A DNA stretch of 64,000 bases from positions 744,001 through 808,000 of the forward strand of contig CAWBOV010000006.1 of assembly GCA_963790525.1 (NCBI GenBank), given 5' to 3'. This DNA comes from CAWBOV01 sp963790525. GTDB taxonomy: Bacteria > Actinomycetota > Actinomycetes > Mycobacteriales > Jatrophihabitantaceae. The first letter of the stretch is position 1; each line of letters starts with the position of its first letter. Below are positions 1 through 11,388 of the stretch, piece after piece. The notes beneath the pieces are model-generated. The model saw nothing but the letters and a program-made list of their open reading frames with translations. It was not told the DNA's origin and made no database searches. The translations under genes and the position numbers were made by a program.

Positions 1-1
1 C

Positions 2-502
2 GAGTACGAGGGCACCTACCCGCTCCCCGAGGCGCAGCTGGACCGGTTCCTGCTCAAGGTCACGATGCCGCTGCCGGAGCGCGAGGCCGAGGTGCGCATG
101 CTGACCGCCCACGCGGCCGGCTTCGATCCCCGCGACCTCGCCGCAGCGGGCGTGGGCGTGGTGGCCACCGCGGCGGACCTCGCGGCGGCCGCCGACGCGG
201 TGCGGCGGCTGCACGTCGCCCCGGAGATCCTCGCCTACGTCATCGATCTGGTCCGGGCGACGCGATCGGCACCGCCGACCGCGCTGGGCGTCTCCCCCCG
301 TGGAGCTACGGCCCTGCTCGCGACCGCACGGGCGTGGGCGTGGCTGTCCGGGCGCGAGTACGTCCTCCCCGACGACGTCCAGGCGCTGGCCCGCCCGACC
401 TTCCGCCACCGGATCCAGCTGCGCCCCGAGGCCGAGCTGGAGGGCGTCACGGTGGAATCGGTGCTCGATCTCGTGCTGGCGTCCGTCCCCGCGCCGCGCT
501 GA
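2..502 (+). CDS. MoxR-family AAA+ ATPase, 3' part
   Basis: This is the C-terminal part of a MoxR-type AAA+ ATPase; the 5' end lies outside the window. The first visible residues (EYEGTYPLPEAQLDRFLL) are the conserved sensor region of MoxR proteins, which usually follows ATQNP. The remainder is the helical lid domain. MoxR proteins act as chaperone-like ATPases, often working with VWA or DUF58 proteins on envelope or metal-enzyme maturation. The next gene begins three bases after the stop and encodes a DUF58 protein, so the two are almost certainly co-transcribed. The order MoxR-DUF58-SpoIIM-RDD matches M. tuberculosis Rv3692-Rv3695. The substrate is unknown. Confidence 0.92.
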   Translation, partial: EYEGTYPLPEAQLDRFLLKVTMPLPEREAEVRMLTAHAAGFDPRDLAAAGVGVVATAADLAAAADAVRRLHVAPEILAYVIDLVRATRSAPPTALGVSPRGATALLATARAWAWLSGREYVLPDDVQALARPTFRHRIQLRPEAELEGVTVESVLDLVLASVPAPR

Positions 503-505
503 GCC

Positions 506-1792
506 GTGGCACTGACCGGACGACTCGTCGCCCTCGCGGCGCTCGGCGTCCTGCTCACTCCGCTCCCCGGCGGGTATCTCGCCACGTGGGCGGTGCTGCT
601 CGCGCTGGCGGTGACCGTCGACGTCCTGGCCGCCGCCCGCATCGCCGACCTCCGGCTGAGCAGGGACGCCGCCCCCGCGGTCCGTCTCGGCGAGAGCGGC
701 GAGACCGTGCTTCGCGTGGCGAACGCCGGGCGCCGGCGCCTGCGCGCAGAGCTCCGCGATGCCTGGGTGCCGTCTGCGGGGATCACGCCCCGACGGCAGC
801 AGGTCGACATTCCCGCCGGCGAGCGGCGCCGCATCCCCAGCCGCCTGGTGCCGACCCGGCGCGGGGTGCGCCGTGCGTCCGCGGTGACCGTGCGATCCGT
901 CGGCCCGCTCGGTCTCGCCGGGCGGCAGCGCACGGTGGCCGTCCCGGGAGAGCTGCGGGTGCTGCCGGCGTTCACCTCGCGCAAGTTCCTGCCCGAGAAG
1001 CTCTCGCGACTGCGCCAGATCGACGGTGCGGTGCTCGTGCGGCAACGCGGACAGGGAACCGAGTTCGACTCCTTGCGGGAGTACGTGGCCGGCGACGACG
1101 TCCGCGCGATCGACTGGCGTGCCACCGCACGCTCGCGTGACGTCGTGGTCCGGACCTGGCGCCCGGAGCGTGACCGCCACGTCGTCATCGCCCTGGACAC
1201 CGGGCGCACGTCGGCTGCCCGGCTGGGCGACGCCCCGCGCCTGGATGCCGCGATCGACGCGAGCCTGCTGCTGGGTGTCGTCGCCTCGCGGGCCGGCGAC
1301 CGCGTCGCCCTGGTGGCTGCCGACGTCCGCATCCGGGCACGGACGGGATTGACGGCCGGCCGTGACGTGCTGCCGACGCTGGTCACGGCCCTGACCCCCC
1401 TCGAGCCCGCCCTGGTGGAGACCGACGCCACGCTGTTCGCCTCCGAGATCCTCCAGCGGCTGTCGAAACGCTCCCTCGTGGTTCTCTTCAGCTCGCTCGA
1501 CACGGTGGCATCGGACTCCGGGCTCATCCCGGCGGTGCGCTCCCTGGTCGGCCGGCACCAGGTCGTCGTGGCCAGCGTCGGCGATCCCACCGTGTGGCAG
1601 CTGGCGCGGGCGCGGGGCGACGCGGCCGAGGTCTACGAGGCCGCGGCTGCCGAGCGGGCGCTGCAGGACCGGCGCACCGTGAGCGAGCACCTGACGCGGC
1701 TCGGTGCTGTCGTGGTCGACGCCCCGGCGGACGTCTTCGCCTCGCACGTCACCGACGCCTACCTCGACCTCAAGGCGGCCGGTCGGCTCTGA
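506..1792 (+). CDS. DUF58 domain protein (MoxR partner)
   Basis: A 428-residue DUF58 protein, homologous in position to Rv3693. It has two hydrophobic N-terminal segments (about residues 5-45). The family signature is clear around residues 175-215: GTEFDSLREYVAGDDVRAIDW followed by RATARSRDVVVR, and a VWA-like fold follows (VVIALDTGRTS, with a MIDAS-like Asp). The GTG start at 506 lies three bases after the moxR stop, indicating translational coupling. DUF58 proteins are thought to be membrane-anchored partners of MoxR ATPases; the exact role is not known. The gene is intact. Confidence 0.9.
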   Translation: MALTGRLVALAALGVLLTPLPGGYLATWAVLLALAVTVDVLAAARIADLRLSRDAAPAVRLGESGETVLRVANAGRRRLRAELRDAWVPSAGITPRRQQVDIPAGERRRIPSRLVPTRRGVRRASAVTVRSVGPLGLAGRQRTVAVPGELRVLPAFTSRKFLPEKLSRLRQIDGAVLVRQRGQGTEFDSLREYVAGDDVRAIDWRATARSRDVVVRTWRPERDRHVVIALDTGRTSAARLGDAPRLDAAIDASLLLGVVASRAGDRVALVAADVRIRARTGLTAGRDVLPTLVTALTPLEPALVETDATLFASEILQRLSKRSLVVLFSSLDTVASDSGLIPAVRSLVGRHQVVVASVGDPTVWQLARARGDAAEVYEAAAAERALQDRRTVSEHLTRLGAVVVDAPADVFASHVTDAYLDLKAAGRL

Positions 1793-1823
1793 CGGGTTAC
1801 TCCGCCGCCGATCACCGGGTGCG

Positions 1824-2819
1824 CTACGCGACGGGCAGCAGGTCCCCGGCTTCGGCGCGGCTGAGGTCACCGGTGGCGCCGGTCGCCGCGCCACGCCGCC
1901 CCAGGACGACGACGTACGTCAGGAACGCCGCCTCGGCCAGCACACCGACACCGATCCGGGCCCAGGTGGGCAGCGGGGATGGCGTCACGAAGGCCTCGAT
2001 CACGCCGGACACGGCCAGCACGCCGACCAGCCCCAACGCGACGACGGCGGTCGTCCGGCCGGCCTGGGCCAGCGCCTGCCCGCGGGGCAACGGGCCCGGG
2101 TCGATCCACGCCCACCCCGTCCGCAGCCCGACGCCGCCTGCGATGAACACCGCGGTGAGCTCGAGCAGGCCGTGCGGCAGGATCAGCCCGAAGAACAGGC
2201 CCGCCTTGCCCGCCCCCAGCATCGCCCCGCCGACCAACCCCAGGTTGACCACGTTCTGCGCCAGCGCATACACCGTGCCGACGACGGTCACGCCCAGGAA
2301 CAGCGCGAGCGCGGAGACCAGCGCGTTGTTCGTCCACACCTGCAGCGCGAAGGAACGCGCCGGGTGATCGGAGTAGTAGTGGGCGAAGTCGTGGTCGACC
2401 AGTTCGCGGATCTGCGCGGAGGACAGCACCCGCTGGAGCCGGTCGGGGTGGGCCCGCAGGTAGAGCATCATCGCGCCGGCGATCCCGACCGACGCGGCCA
2501 TCACGCTCCCCCACCAGCGCCAGGCCAGGTAGACCGCGACCGGGAAGTCGACGCGCACCCCGCGCCCCAGGGCCGACCAGCCCGACGTCCGCGCCCCGCC
2601 CACGGCGGCGCCCCGGGCCCGCGCCAGCAGGCGGGACAGGCGTCCGGACAGGGCCGGATCGCCCGTCCGCGACTGGATCAGAGCCAGGTGGGTGGCCACC
2701 CGCCGGTACAGCACGATGATCTCGTCGGCCTCGGCGCCGGTGAGCCTGCGGCGGGACGCGAGCTGCTCCAGCCGCCGCCACTCCGCGGAGTGCGCTGTGA
2801 CAAAGGCGTCGACGTCCAC
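1824..2819 (-). CDS. SpoIIM-like (stage II sporulation protein M) integral membrane protein
   Basis: A 331-residue polytopic membrane protein of the SpoIIM family, the position counterpart of Rv3694c. It starts with VDVDAFVTAHSAEWRRLEQL, the usual start of the actinobacterial family, so the GTG at 2819 is preferred over longer readings that would run into the divergent gene. An N-terminal cytoplasmic helical region of about 95 residues precedes five or six membrane helices (for example around residues 105-125, 180-200, 225-245 and 295-315). In Bacillus SpoIIM works with peptidoglycan hydrolases in engulfment. Non-sporulating actinobacteria keep a homologue beside moxR/DUF58, and its function there is unknown. 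It is convergent with the DUF58 gene and divergent from the RDD gene. Confidence 0.88.
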   Translation of the reverse strand: MDVDAFVTAHSAEWRRLEQLASRRRLTGAEADEIIVLYRRVATHLALIQSRTGDPALSGRLSRLLARARGAAVGGARTSGWSALGRGVRVDFPVAVYLAWRWWGSVMAASVGIAGAMMLYLRAHPDRLQRVLSSAQIRELVDHDFAHYYSDHPARSFALQVWTNNALVSALALFLGVTVVGTVYALAQNVVNLGLVGGAMLGAGKAGLFFGLILPHGLLELTAVFIAGGVGLRTGWAWIDPGPLPRGQALAQAGRTTAVVALGLVGVLAVSGVIEAFVTPSPLPTWARIGVGVLAEAAFLTYVVVLGRRGAATGATGDLSRAEAGDLLPVA

Positions 2820-2828
2820 GCCGCAGTG

Positions 2829-2833
2829 TAAAT
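2829..2833 (+). promoter_or_regulatory. -10-like TAAAT for leaderless RDD gene
   Basis: TAAAT preceded by TG lies eight bases upstream of the GTG at 2842, in the short divergent space between the spoIIM-like and RDD genes. The spacing would put the transcription start at the start codon. No convincing -35 is seen. Confidence 0.35.
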
Positions 2834-2841
2834 GCGACACT

Positions 2842-3765
2842 GTGGCCGTGGCGTCCATGGTGTCCGGAGAGGGTGTCGCGCTCGATCTCGCTCGAGCCGG
2901 GGTCGGCTCCCGGACGGTCGCGGCGCTGCTGGACCTGCTCGTGCAGGTGGCGCTCCTGATCGTGGTGATCCTCGCCGACTCCGCGTTCGCGGCCGGGGAC
3001 GACGCGGTCGTGGCGGCGCTGATCATCACCGAGCTGGTCCTGATCTTCGCCGGGTACCCGATCCTGTTCGAGTGGCTCAGCCGTGGCCGCACGCTCGGCA
3101 AGTTGGCGCTGGGACTGCGGGTCGTGCGCGACGACGGCGGCCCCATCGGCTTCCGTCAGGCCCTCGTGCGCGGCCTGTCCGGGCTGCTGCTGGAGAAGCC
3201 CGGCGTGGCCGGGGTGCTGACCACGTCGGCGGGGCTGGCGACGATGCTGTTCTCGGCGGAGAGCAAGCGGATCGGCGACATGATGGCCGGGACGATCGTG
3301 GTGAACGAGCGGGCGGGCAGCAGGCGCGCGCTGTACGCCCCGTATTTCGAGGTGCCGTATCCGTTGCAGCACTGGGCCGGGGCCGTCGACCTGAGCCGCG
3401 TCGACGACGGACTGGCCCTGTCGGTCCGGCAGTTCGTGCTCCGGGCCGATCAGCTGACGCCGGCCGCCCGCGAGGCGCTGGGTGCGGATCTCGTCCAGCG
3501 GGTGCTGCGCGCCAGCAGCCCGCCCCCTCCGCCCGGGACACCGGCGCCGTGGATCCTCACGACCGTCCTGGCCGAGCGACGTCGTCGGGCCGAACTCGCG
3601 GCGGCCCAGGCGGTCGCCTACCCGGGACCCCCGGGCCCCTCGCGCCCGGGCGCTCCGTACGACCCGGGCGCCCCGTACGACCCGGGCGCCCCGTACCCCG
3701 GTGCGCCCGGCCCGCCGACGCTTCCCCCGCCGTCGTCGCCGAGCGGGTACTCGCTGCCCAGCTGA
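2842..3765 (+). CDS. RDD-family membrane protein with proline-rich repeat tail
   Basis: A protein of about 307 residues with an N-terminal RDD domain: the Arg/Asp pattern (GVGSRTVAALLDLLVQ), two to three membrane helices (residues about 25-80), and the second signature RIGDMMAGTIVV. It corresponds to Rv3695 in the conserved block. The C-terminal part is soluble and ends in a Pro/Gly tail with tandem PYDPGA units coded by an 18-base DNA repeat at about 3650-3695. Start choice is uncertain between the GTGs at 2842 and 2848 and the ATG at 2857. The 2842 start is favoured because a TAAAT element ends eight bases before it, a spacing typical of leaderless actinobacterial genes. Function is unknown; RDD proteins have been linked to ion exchange or membrane assembly. 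Confidence 0.85.
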   Translation: MAVASMVSGEGVALDLARAGVGSRTVAALLDLLVQVALLIVVILADSAFAAGDDAVVAALIITELVLIFAGYPILFEWLSRGRTLGKLALGLRVVRDDGGPIGFRQALVRGLSGLLLEKPGVAGVLTTSAGLATMLFSAESKRIGDMMAGTIVVNERAGSRRALYAPYFEVPYPLQHWAGAVDLSRVDDGLALSVRQFVLRADQLTPAAREALGADLVQRVLRASSPPPPPGTPAPWILTTVLAERRRRAELAAAQAVAYPGPPGPSRPGAPYDPGAPYDPGAPYPGAPGPPTLPPPSSPSGYSLPS

Positions 3766-3812
3766 CACGGCACCGGAGCGACCCGCCGCGCGCCGCGCAG
3801 CCCGCGGCTGCC

Positions 3813-3818
3813 TAGGGT
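3813..3818 (+). promoter_or_regulatory. -10 element (TAGGGT) for leaderless HAD gene
   Basis: TAGGGT fits the actinobacterial TANNNT -10 consensus and ends eight bases before the GTG at 3827, so transcription should start at or next to the start codon. No Shine-Dalgarno sequence is present in the gap. Confidence 0.5.
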
Positions 3819-3826
3819 CAACCACT

Positions 3827-4327
3827 GTGCCCGACGCCGCGACCGCCGCCCCAGCAAGCATCGCGGTCATCGACGTCGACGGGGTGGTCGCCGACGTCCG
3901 CCACCGGCTGCACCATCTGCGCCACCGCCCGCCCCGCTGGGGACGGTTCTTCGAGGCAGCCGGCGAGGACGAGCTGCTGGTCACGGGTGCGCGCCTGGTG
4001 CGCGACCTGGCCCGCGTCCACGAGATCGTGTGGCTGTCCGGGCGACCGGAGTACCTGCGCGAGCTGACGCGTGAGTGGCTCACCGGTCACGGGCTGCCCG
4101 CGGACCGGATCGAGCTGCGTGCGTGGGCGGACCACCGCCCGGCGGCAACGGTGAAACTCGACCGGCTCCGGCAGCTCGCGCAGCACGCGACCGTCGCCGC
4201 GGCCGTGGACGACGACCCGGACGTGATCGCTGCGTTCACCCGGGCCGGCTTTCCGGCTGCACTGGCCGACTGGGTGCCGCGCGAGCAGATCCTGCACCGA
4301 GCCCAGGAACGGGACGGCCGCACCTGA
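3827..4327 (+). CDS. HAD-like phosphatase (polynucleotide kinase phosphatase-domain type)
   Basis: A 166-residue protein with the HAD motifs in order: DVDGVVADVRHR (motif I with two Asp, about residues 14-25), LSGRPE (motif II, about residue 69), the basic helix ending in VKLDRLRQL, and VDDDPDV (motif IV, about residue 128). The order and the DHRPAATVK stretch resemble the phosphatase domain of polynucleotide kinases. The substrate cannot be deduced. The GTG start at 3827 is chosen because a TAGGGT -10 element ends eight bases upstream, consistent with leaderless expression. The gene is convergent with the PatB-type gene, with seven bases between the two stops. Confidence 0.75.
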   Translation: MPDAATAAPASIAVIDVDGVVADVRHRLHHLRHRPPRWGRFFEAAGEDELLVTGARLVRDLARVHEIVWLSGRPEYLRELTREWLTGHGLPADRIELRAWADHRPAATVKLDRLRQLAQHATVAAAVDDDPDVIAAFTRAGFPAALADWVPREQILHRAQERDGRT

Positions 4328-4334
4328 CATCGGC

Positions 4335-5483
4335 TCAGCCCAGCGCGGCCGCCATCCGGGCGACGGCGCTGTCGAGGATCTCCGCGCTCGTGGCGAAGTT
4401 GAGGCGGACGAACCCGGCACCCGTCGCGCCGAATCGCAGGCCCGGCTCGAGCGCGACCCGGCCGCGCTCGAGGAAGACGTCGCGTGGCTCGGCCGCGTCA
4501 GCGAGCTGGGTGCAGTCCAGCCAGGCCAGGAAGGTCGCCTCGGGCGGGACCCAGCGCAGCGCCGGGAGCCGGGCGGCGAGCAGCCCGGCGAGCTGGGCGC
4601 GCCGGGCATCGAGGGTGAGCAGCAGTGAGTCCAGCCACGGTGTCGCCTCGGTGAGGGCGGCGACCGTGGCGAGCAGGCCGAGCTGTCCTACCCGCCAGCG
4701 CAGGTCCTCGGGCATGGCCGACAGTTCGGTACGCATCGTCTCGGACTGGACGACGACGGCCGCGCACTTGAGCCCGGCCAGGTTCCACGCCTTGCTCGCC
4801 GAGACCAGCGACACGGCGACCTCGGCGGCGCCGGGCAGCGTGAGGAACGGCGTGACGGCGGCGCCCGGGAGCACCAGTGGCGCGTGGATCTCGTCGGCGA
4901 CGATCCGCACGCCGTAGCGCTCGGCCAGACGCACCAGGGCCGCGAGCTCCGCGCGGGAGTGCACCCGCCCGACCGGGTTGTGCGGGTTGCAGAGCAGGTA
5001 GGCGGCCGGCCCGGCGCGGAAGGCGGTCTCCAGGGCGTCCAGATCCAGGCGCCAGCCCCCGTCCGGCTCGCGGCGCAGGTCGACCTCGACGATCGACGCG
5101 CCGGCCTCCAGCGGCCACTCGAAGAACGGCGGGTACACCGGAGGACTGATCACCACGGTCTCGCCGCCGGGGCACAGTGCCCGGAGGACCTCCACGGCCC
5201 CGACCGCCACGTCGGGCACCGCGACGACGTCGTCGTCGGCGATCACCCAGCCCCAGCGACGCGAGGCGAAGCCGGCGAGTGCGGGCCCCAGGACGCCGTC
5301 CGTGCGCGCGTACCCGGTGTCGGAGCGGGCGACGGCGTCGGCCAGCACCGCGCTGATCGGCGGTGCCAGCGCGTAGTCCATCTCGGCCACCCAGAGCGGC
5401 AGTACGTCGGCACCGAAGGTGCTCCACTTGGCGCTGGTCCGGCGCTGGAGCAAGTCGAGGGGATCCACCGGGAGGAGCGACAC
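4335..5483 (-). CDS. MalY/PatB-type PLP-dependent aminotransferase or C-S lyase
   Basis: A 382-residue fold-type I PLP enzyme of the MalY/PatB group. Diagnostic features are the N-terminal RRTSAKWSTFGADVLPLWVAEMD, the NPHNPVGR cofactor motif (about residue 170), DEIHAPL (about residue 203), and the Schiff-base lysine in SASKAWNLAGLK (about residue 235). Such enzymes usually cleave cystathionine and other cysteine S-conjugates to a thiol, pyruvate and ammonia; some transaminate. The GTG at 5483 has GAGGAT about five bases upstream and begins the usual N-terminus; longer readings add unrelated sequence. The gene stands alone and is divergent from the DUF5999 gene. Confidence 0.85.
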   Translation of the reverse strand: MSLLPVDPLDLLQRRTSAKWSTFGADVLPLWVAEMDYALAPPISAVLADAVARSDTGYARTDGVLGPALAGFASRRWGWVIADDDVVAVPDVAVGAVEVLRALCPGGETVVISPPVYPPFFEWPLEAGASIVEVDLRREPDGGWRLDLDALETAFRAGPAAYLLCNPHNPVGRVHSRAELAALVRLAERYGVRIVADEIHAPLVLPGAAVTPFLTLPGAAEVAVSLVSASKAWNLAGLKCAAVVVQSETMRTELSAMPEDLRWRVGQLGLLATVAALTEATPWLDSLLLTLDARRAQLAGLLAARLPALRWVPPEATFLAWLDCTQLADAAEPRDVFLERGRVALEPGLRFGATGAGFVRLNFATSAEILDSAVARMAAALG

Positions 5484-5598
5484 CGGCAGATCCTCACACA
5501 GCGAGTTCGGGGCAGGAAGGACACAGCTCGATAAAGTCTGGGTGTGTCGTGGATCATGAAGTTGCGCGGTCACTCCTTTCCACGGACACTGTCTTACG

Positions 5599-5629
5599 TT
5601 GCCTGCCACAACAAACTGATGCATACTAT
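5599..5629 (+). promoter_or_regulatory. Sigma70-type promoter of the DUF5999 gene
   Basis: TTGCCT (5599-5604) and CATACT (5622-5627) are separated by 17 bases, about 40 bases before the start codon. The region 5560-5670 is clearly richer in A and T than its surroundings, as expected for a strong promoter. Confidence 0.5.
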
Positions 5630-5667
5630 GTGTTCAGCGTCACATTGGAACGGAAAGAAGTAGCAAC

Positions 5668-5877
5668 ATGTGCCAGCACCAGCCCGCCTGTCCGAGCGTC
5701 GACGACCTCGATCGCGACGCCGCCCATGTCGTGGCCACCCACCCGGAGCAAGGCTGGAGCCTGCTCTGCAACGGCATCGTCCTCTTCGACGACACCGGTG
5801 AGCTCCTCCCCGACGGTCACGCCATCGACGTGCGTCGCGCGGACCTCACCAAAGCCGCCTGCCACCGCGCTGCCTGA
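5668..5877 (+). CDS. DUF5999 small protein
   Basis: A 69-residue acidic protein beginning MCQHQPACPSVDDLDRDAA and containing HPEQGWSLLCNGIVLFDDTG, the hallmark of the actinobacterial DUF5999 family. Two N-terminal cysteines plus His residues, and a further Cys in LLCNG, could bind a metal; this is inference. A good ribosome binding site (GGAAAG) precedes the ATG. No function is known for the family. It is convergent with gcvP, from which it is separated by a hairpin. Confidence 0.8.
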   Translation: MCQHQPACPSVDDLDRDAAHVVATHPEQGWSLLCNGIVLFDDTGELLPDGHAIDVRRADLTKAACHRAA

Positions 5878-5932
5878 GTCCGGCACCGCCCAGCCAGGCC
5901 GCACACCCTCCGGCAGTCCCGCGTCCACTGAC

Positions 5933-5962
5933 GCGGACCACCCCGTCTCCGGGGCGGTCCGC
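5933..5962. terminator. Hairpin between convergent genes
   Basis: GCGGACC-A-CCCC pairs with GGGG-C-GGTCCGC around a short loop, giving a very stable stem between the stops of the DUF5999 gene and gcvP. There is no U-tract, as is common in actinobacteria, so bidirectional termination is likely but not proven. Confidence 0.55.
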
Positions 5963-5968
5963 CGTCAC

Positions 5969-8887
<2,919 letters not shown>

Positions 8888-8949
8888 GACGGGCTCCCGT
8901 GGGAAGAGGGCAGACAGCAGCGGCGTGGCCGGACCGAGGTCCGTTCCAC

Positions 8950-9090
8950 CTGTCCCCCTCTGTCGGGAGTGCTTCCCTTCAGAGCGGCCTGCCCGCACGG
9001 TCCTTCATGCCTGAGAGGTTGACGGGGAAGTTGCCCCTTCGGCGCTGCCCGGCCGAAGCCGGACAGGCTCTCCCGTGCGGAGTTTGCAGC
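8950..9090 (-). promoter_or_regulatory. Glycine riboswitch upstream of gcvP
   Basis: Read on the minus strand, the leader has the conserved aptamer elements in order: CACGGGAGAGCCU, GCGCCGAAGGGGCAA, CUCUCAGGCAUGAAGGACCGUG, and then a CUCUGAAGGGAAGC segment. These are the invariant sequences of the glycine aptamer. One clear aptamer is visible, followed by a partial second half rather than a full tandem pair. It should sense glycine and switch on gcvP for catabolism. The expression platform is not obvious. Confidence 0.9.
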
Positions 9091-9098
9091 CGTCGGCG

Positions 9099-9104
9099 AC
9101 GCTA
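9099..9104 (-). promoter_or_regulatory. -10 element (TAGCGT) for gcvP riboswitch RNA
   Basis: TAGCGT on the minus strand matches TANNNT and would start transcription about seven bases downstream, where the first strand of riboswitch helix P1 begins. No good -35 is visible. Confidence 0.4.
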
Positions 9105-9198
9105 CCGCATGAGCCGATCCCGACGCTCGTCGCTCGGCGCGACCCGGCAGAAGGAGACGTACCCCACGCCGGCGGACGGAGCGATCCGCTCCCCGGGC

Positions 9199-9761
<563 letters not shown>

Positions 9762-9868
9762 GCCTTTGCCTCTCTCGACACGTCTCCCGCGGGTAGCCCC
9801 CGGACGGGGCAGACGTGCGGCTCCGGTCTCCCCCGTGTGCGCGGGAATCCCATCGCCGTGATTCACCG

Positions 9869-9898
9869 ACGGTAGGTTGCGGCCACCGGTCGGGTCAA
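9869..9898 (-). promoter_or_regulatory. Promoter of the merR gene (TTGACC-18-TACCGT)
   Basis: On the minus strand TTGACC (9893-9898) and TACCGT (9869-9874) are spaced by 18 bases. The implied transcript starts near 9862, about 100 bases before the GTG. The garA promoter has the same arrangement, and both have a MerR-type repeat about 30 bases further upstream. Confidence 0.55.
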
Positions 9899-9931
9899 CG
9901 CGACGCGCGGGCGGCGTTGCCGAAAAGTAAC

Positions 9932-9950
9932 CCTCAACGTGAGGATGAGG
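9932..9950. promoter_or_regulatory. MerR-type operator candidate, copy 1
   Basis: CCTCAACGTGAGGATGAGG combines an inverted repeat (CCTCA/TGAGG) with a further direct TGAGG copy. It lies 33 bases upstream of the merR -35 and 16 bases after the DUF151 stop. A near-identical 19-mer occurs upstream of garA. Confidence 0.5.
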
Positions 9951-9966
9951 GCGTGAGGGGTCACCG

Positions 9967-10515
9967 TCACCCGGGAGAGGATCCGCCTCCGGCGGCGAAG
10001 TCGTCGGGCGAGATGGTGTCCAGGAAATCGCGGAACTCCTCGACCTCCCGCTCGCGGATGACCCCGCGGCTGCCGGTGCCGAGCTCGTCGTCGACGCCGG
10101 CAGTGACATCCACGTCGGCCTCGTCGGGAATCGTGATGCCCACGGCGTCCAGGACGGAGTCGTCGGCGAAGATGGCGGAGTCGGTGCGCAGCGCGAGGGC
10201 GATGGCGTCCGACGGTCGCGCACTGACGGTGGTGCCGTCGGCGAAGACCAGCTCGGCGAAGAAGATCTCGTCGCGCAGCTCGGTGATGCGGACCTCGACC
10301 AGCGGGCGGTTGAGCGCGCCCAGGACGTCGCGGAGCAGGTCGTGCGTGAGCGGACGCGCCGAGGTGATGCCCTGCTGGTGGAAGGCGATGGCCGACGCCT
10401 CGACGGCGCCGATCCAGATCGGCAGATACCGGTCCCCGGTGGTCTCCTTGAGCAGGACCACGGGCTGGTTCGCGGGCAGTTCGACTCGAACCCCGACAAC
10501 TTCCACCGGTTGCAT
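9967..10515 (-). CDS. Bifunctional nuclease family protein (DUF151)
   Basis: A 182-residue DUF151 protein, counterpart of Rv1829. The fold is recognised from PVVLLKETTGDRYLPIWIG near the N-terminus, AIAFHQQGITSARPLTHDLL, and the motif SARPSDAIALALR (about residues 100-112). Family members in plants and some bacteria have RNase and DNase activity; the role of the mycobacterial protein is not established. The acidic tail after residue 130 is typical of actinobacteria. The ATG at 10515 is preceded by GGGAGG at good spacing. It lies between the two merR genes on the same strand. Confidence 0.88.
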   Translation of the reverse strand: MQPVEVVGVRVELPANQPVVLLKETTGDRYLPIWIGAVEASAIAFHQQGITSARPLTHDLLRDVLGALNRPLVEVRITELRDEIFFAELVFADGTTVSARPSDAIALALRTDSAIFADDSVLDAVGITIPDEADVDVTAGVDDELGTGSRGVIREREVEEFRDFLDTISPDDFAAGGGSSPG

Positions 10516-10653
10516 CTCGCCACCTCCCGCTTCGAACAGTTCTCCTGCTGCGACGCTACACGCGCCGGAGCCGGCGCGGTGGCCGGACGGACACGCGGCC
10601 GCCCGCGCGCCGGCGATGCCGCAACTGGCGCCGGGACGAGGGCCGGGTGGGGC

Positions 10654-11388
10654 CTAGCGGCTCCCGGTGACGTCGCGCAGGCCGGCCCGCACGAGCGCCG
10701 CGTGCAACTGCACGGACAGGGCGGCCAGCTCGCGGATCGTGTCCTGCGCGCGGGACCGGGCCTCGGTGTTGCGGTGCCTGGACATCGGCCCCACGACCTG
10801 GCTGAACAGCCCGACCTCCCGGTCCGCGGCGCTGCGGAAGGCACGCAGATGCCGTCCCTCGAGACCGAAGCGGGCCATCTCGGCCACCACCTGGGCGACG
10901 GCCAGCGCGTCGTCGTCGTAGCGACCGGCGGCGCCGGCGGTGATGAGACCGAACTCCTCGAGCTGGTGCAGCTGGTCCTCGCGCAGGCCGGCGGCGTGGC
11001 AGAGGTCCTCCGACGTCATCCGCATCGCCGCGGGGTTGAGCCGGAAGTCGTCGGCGTCGGGCACGTCGGTCAGCGCCAGGCGGACGGTCTGCGGCACCCC
11101 GCCGGGCCCGGCGGGCCGCAGCCCACGATCGATCGACTCCAACTGCTCCTTGATCACCCGCAGCGGCAGGTAGTGGTCCCGCTGCTGGGTCAGCACGTAG
11201 CGCAGCCGGGCGATGTCCGCGGGCGCGAACTTGCGGTAGCCCGACGGCGTGCGGTCCGGCTCGACCAGGCCCTCGGACTCCAGGAACCGGATCTTGCTGA
11301 TGGTGATGTCAGGGAAGTCACCACGCAGCTGCGACAGCACCTCGCCGATCGAGAGCGTGCCGCGGCCCGGGACGTTCGCCGCGGTCAC
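10654..11388 (-). CDS. ftsR: MerR-family regulator FtsR-like (Rv1828 homologue)
   Basis: A 244-residue MerR protein with the winged helix at LSIGEVLSQLRGDFPDITISKIRFLESEGLV (residues about 12-42) and the wing TPSGYRKF. A second helix-turn-helix-like segment (MTSEDLCHAAGLREDQLHQLEEFGLI, about residues 125-150) is characteristic of the Rv1828/FtsR group. FtsR of Corynebacterium glutamicum activates ftsZ. The GTG start overlaps the garA stop (GTGA), so the two are translationally coupled. A nearby 19-base repeat found twice is a plausible target of this protein or of the neighbouring MerR. Confidence 0.9.
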   Translation of the reverse strand: MTAANVPGRGTLSIGEVLSQLRGDFPDITISKIRFLESEGLVEPDRTPSGYRKFAPADIARLRYVLTQQRDHYLPLRVIKEQLESIDRGLRPAGPGGVPQTVRLALTDVPDADDFRLNPAAMRMTSEDLCHAAGLREDQLHQLEEFGLITAGAAGRYDDDALAVAQVVAEMARFGLEGRHLRAFRSAADREVGLFSQVVGPMSRHRNTEARSRAQDTIRELAALSVQLHAALVRAGLRDVTGSR

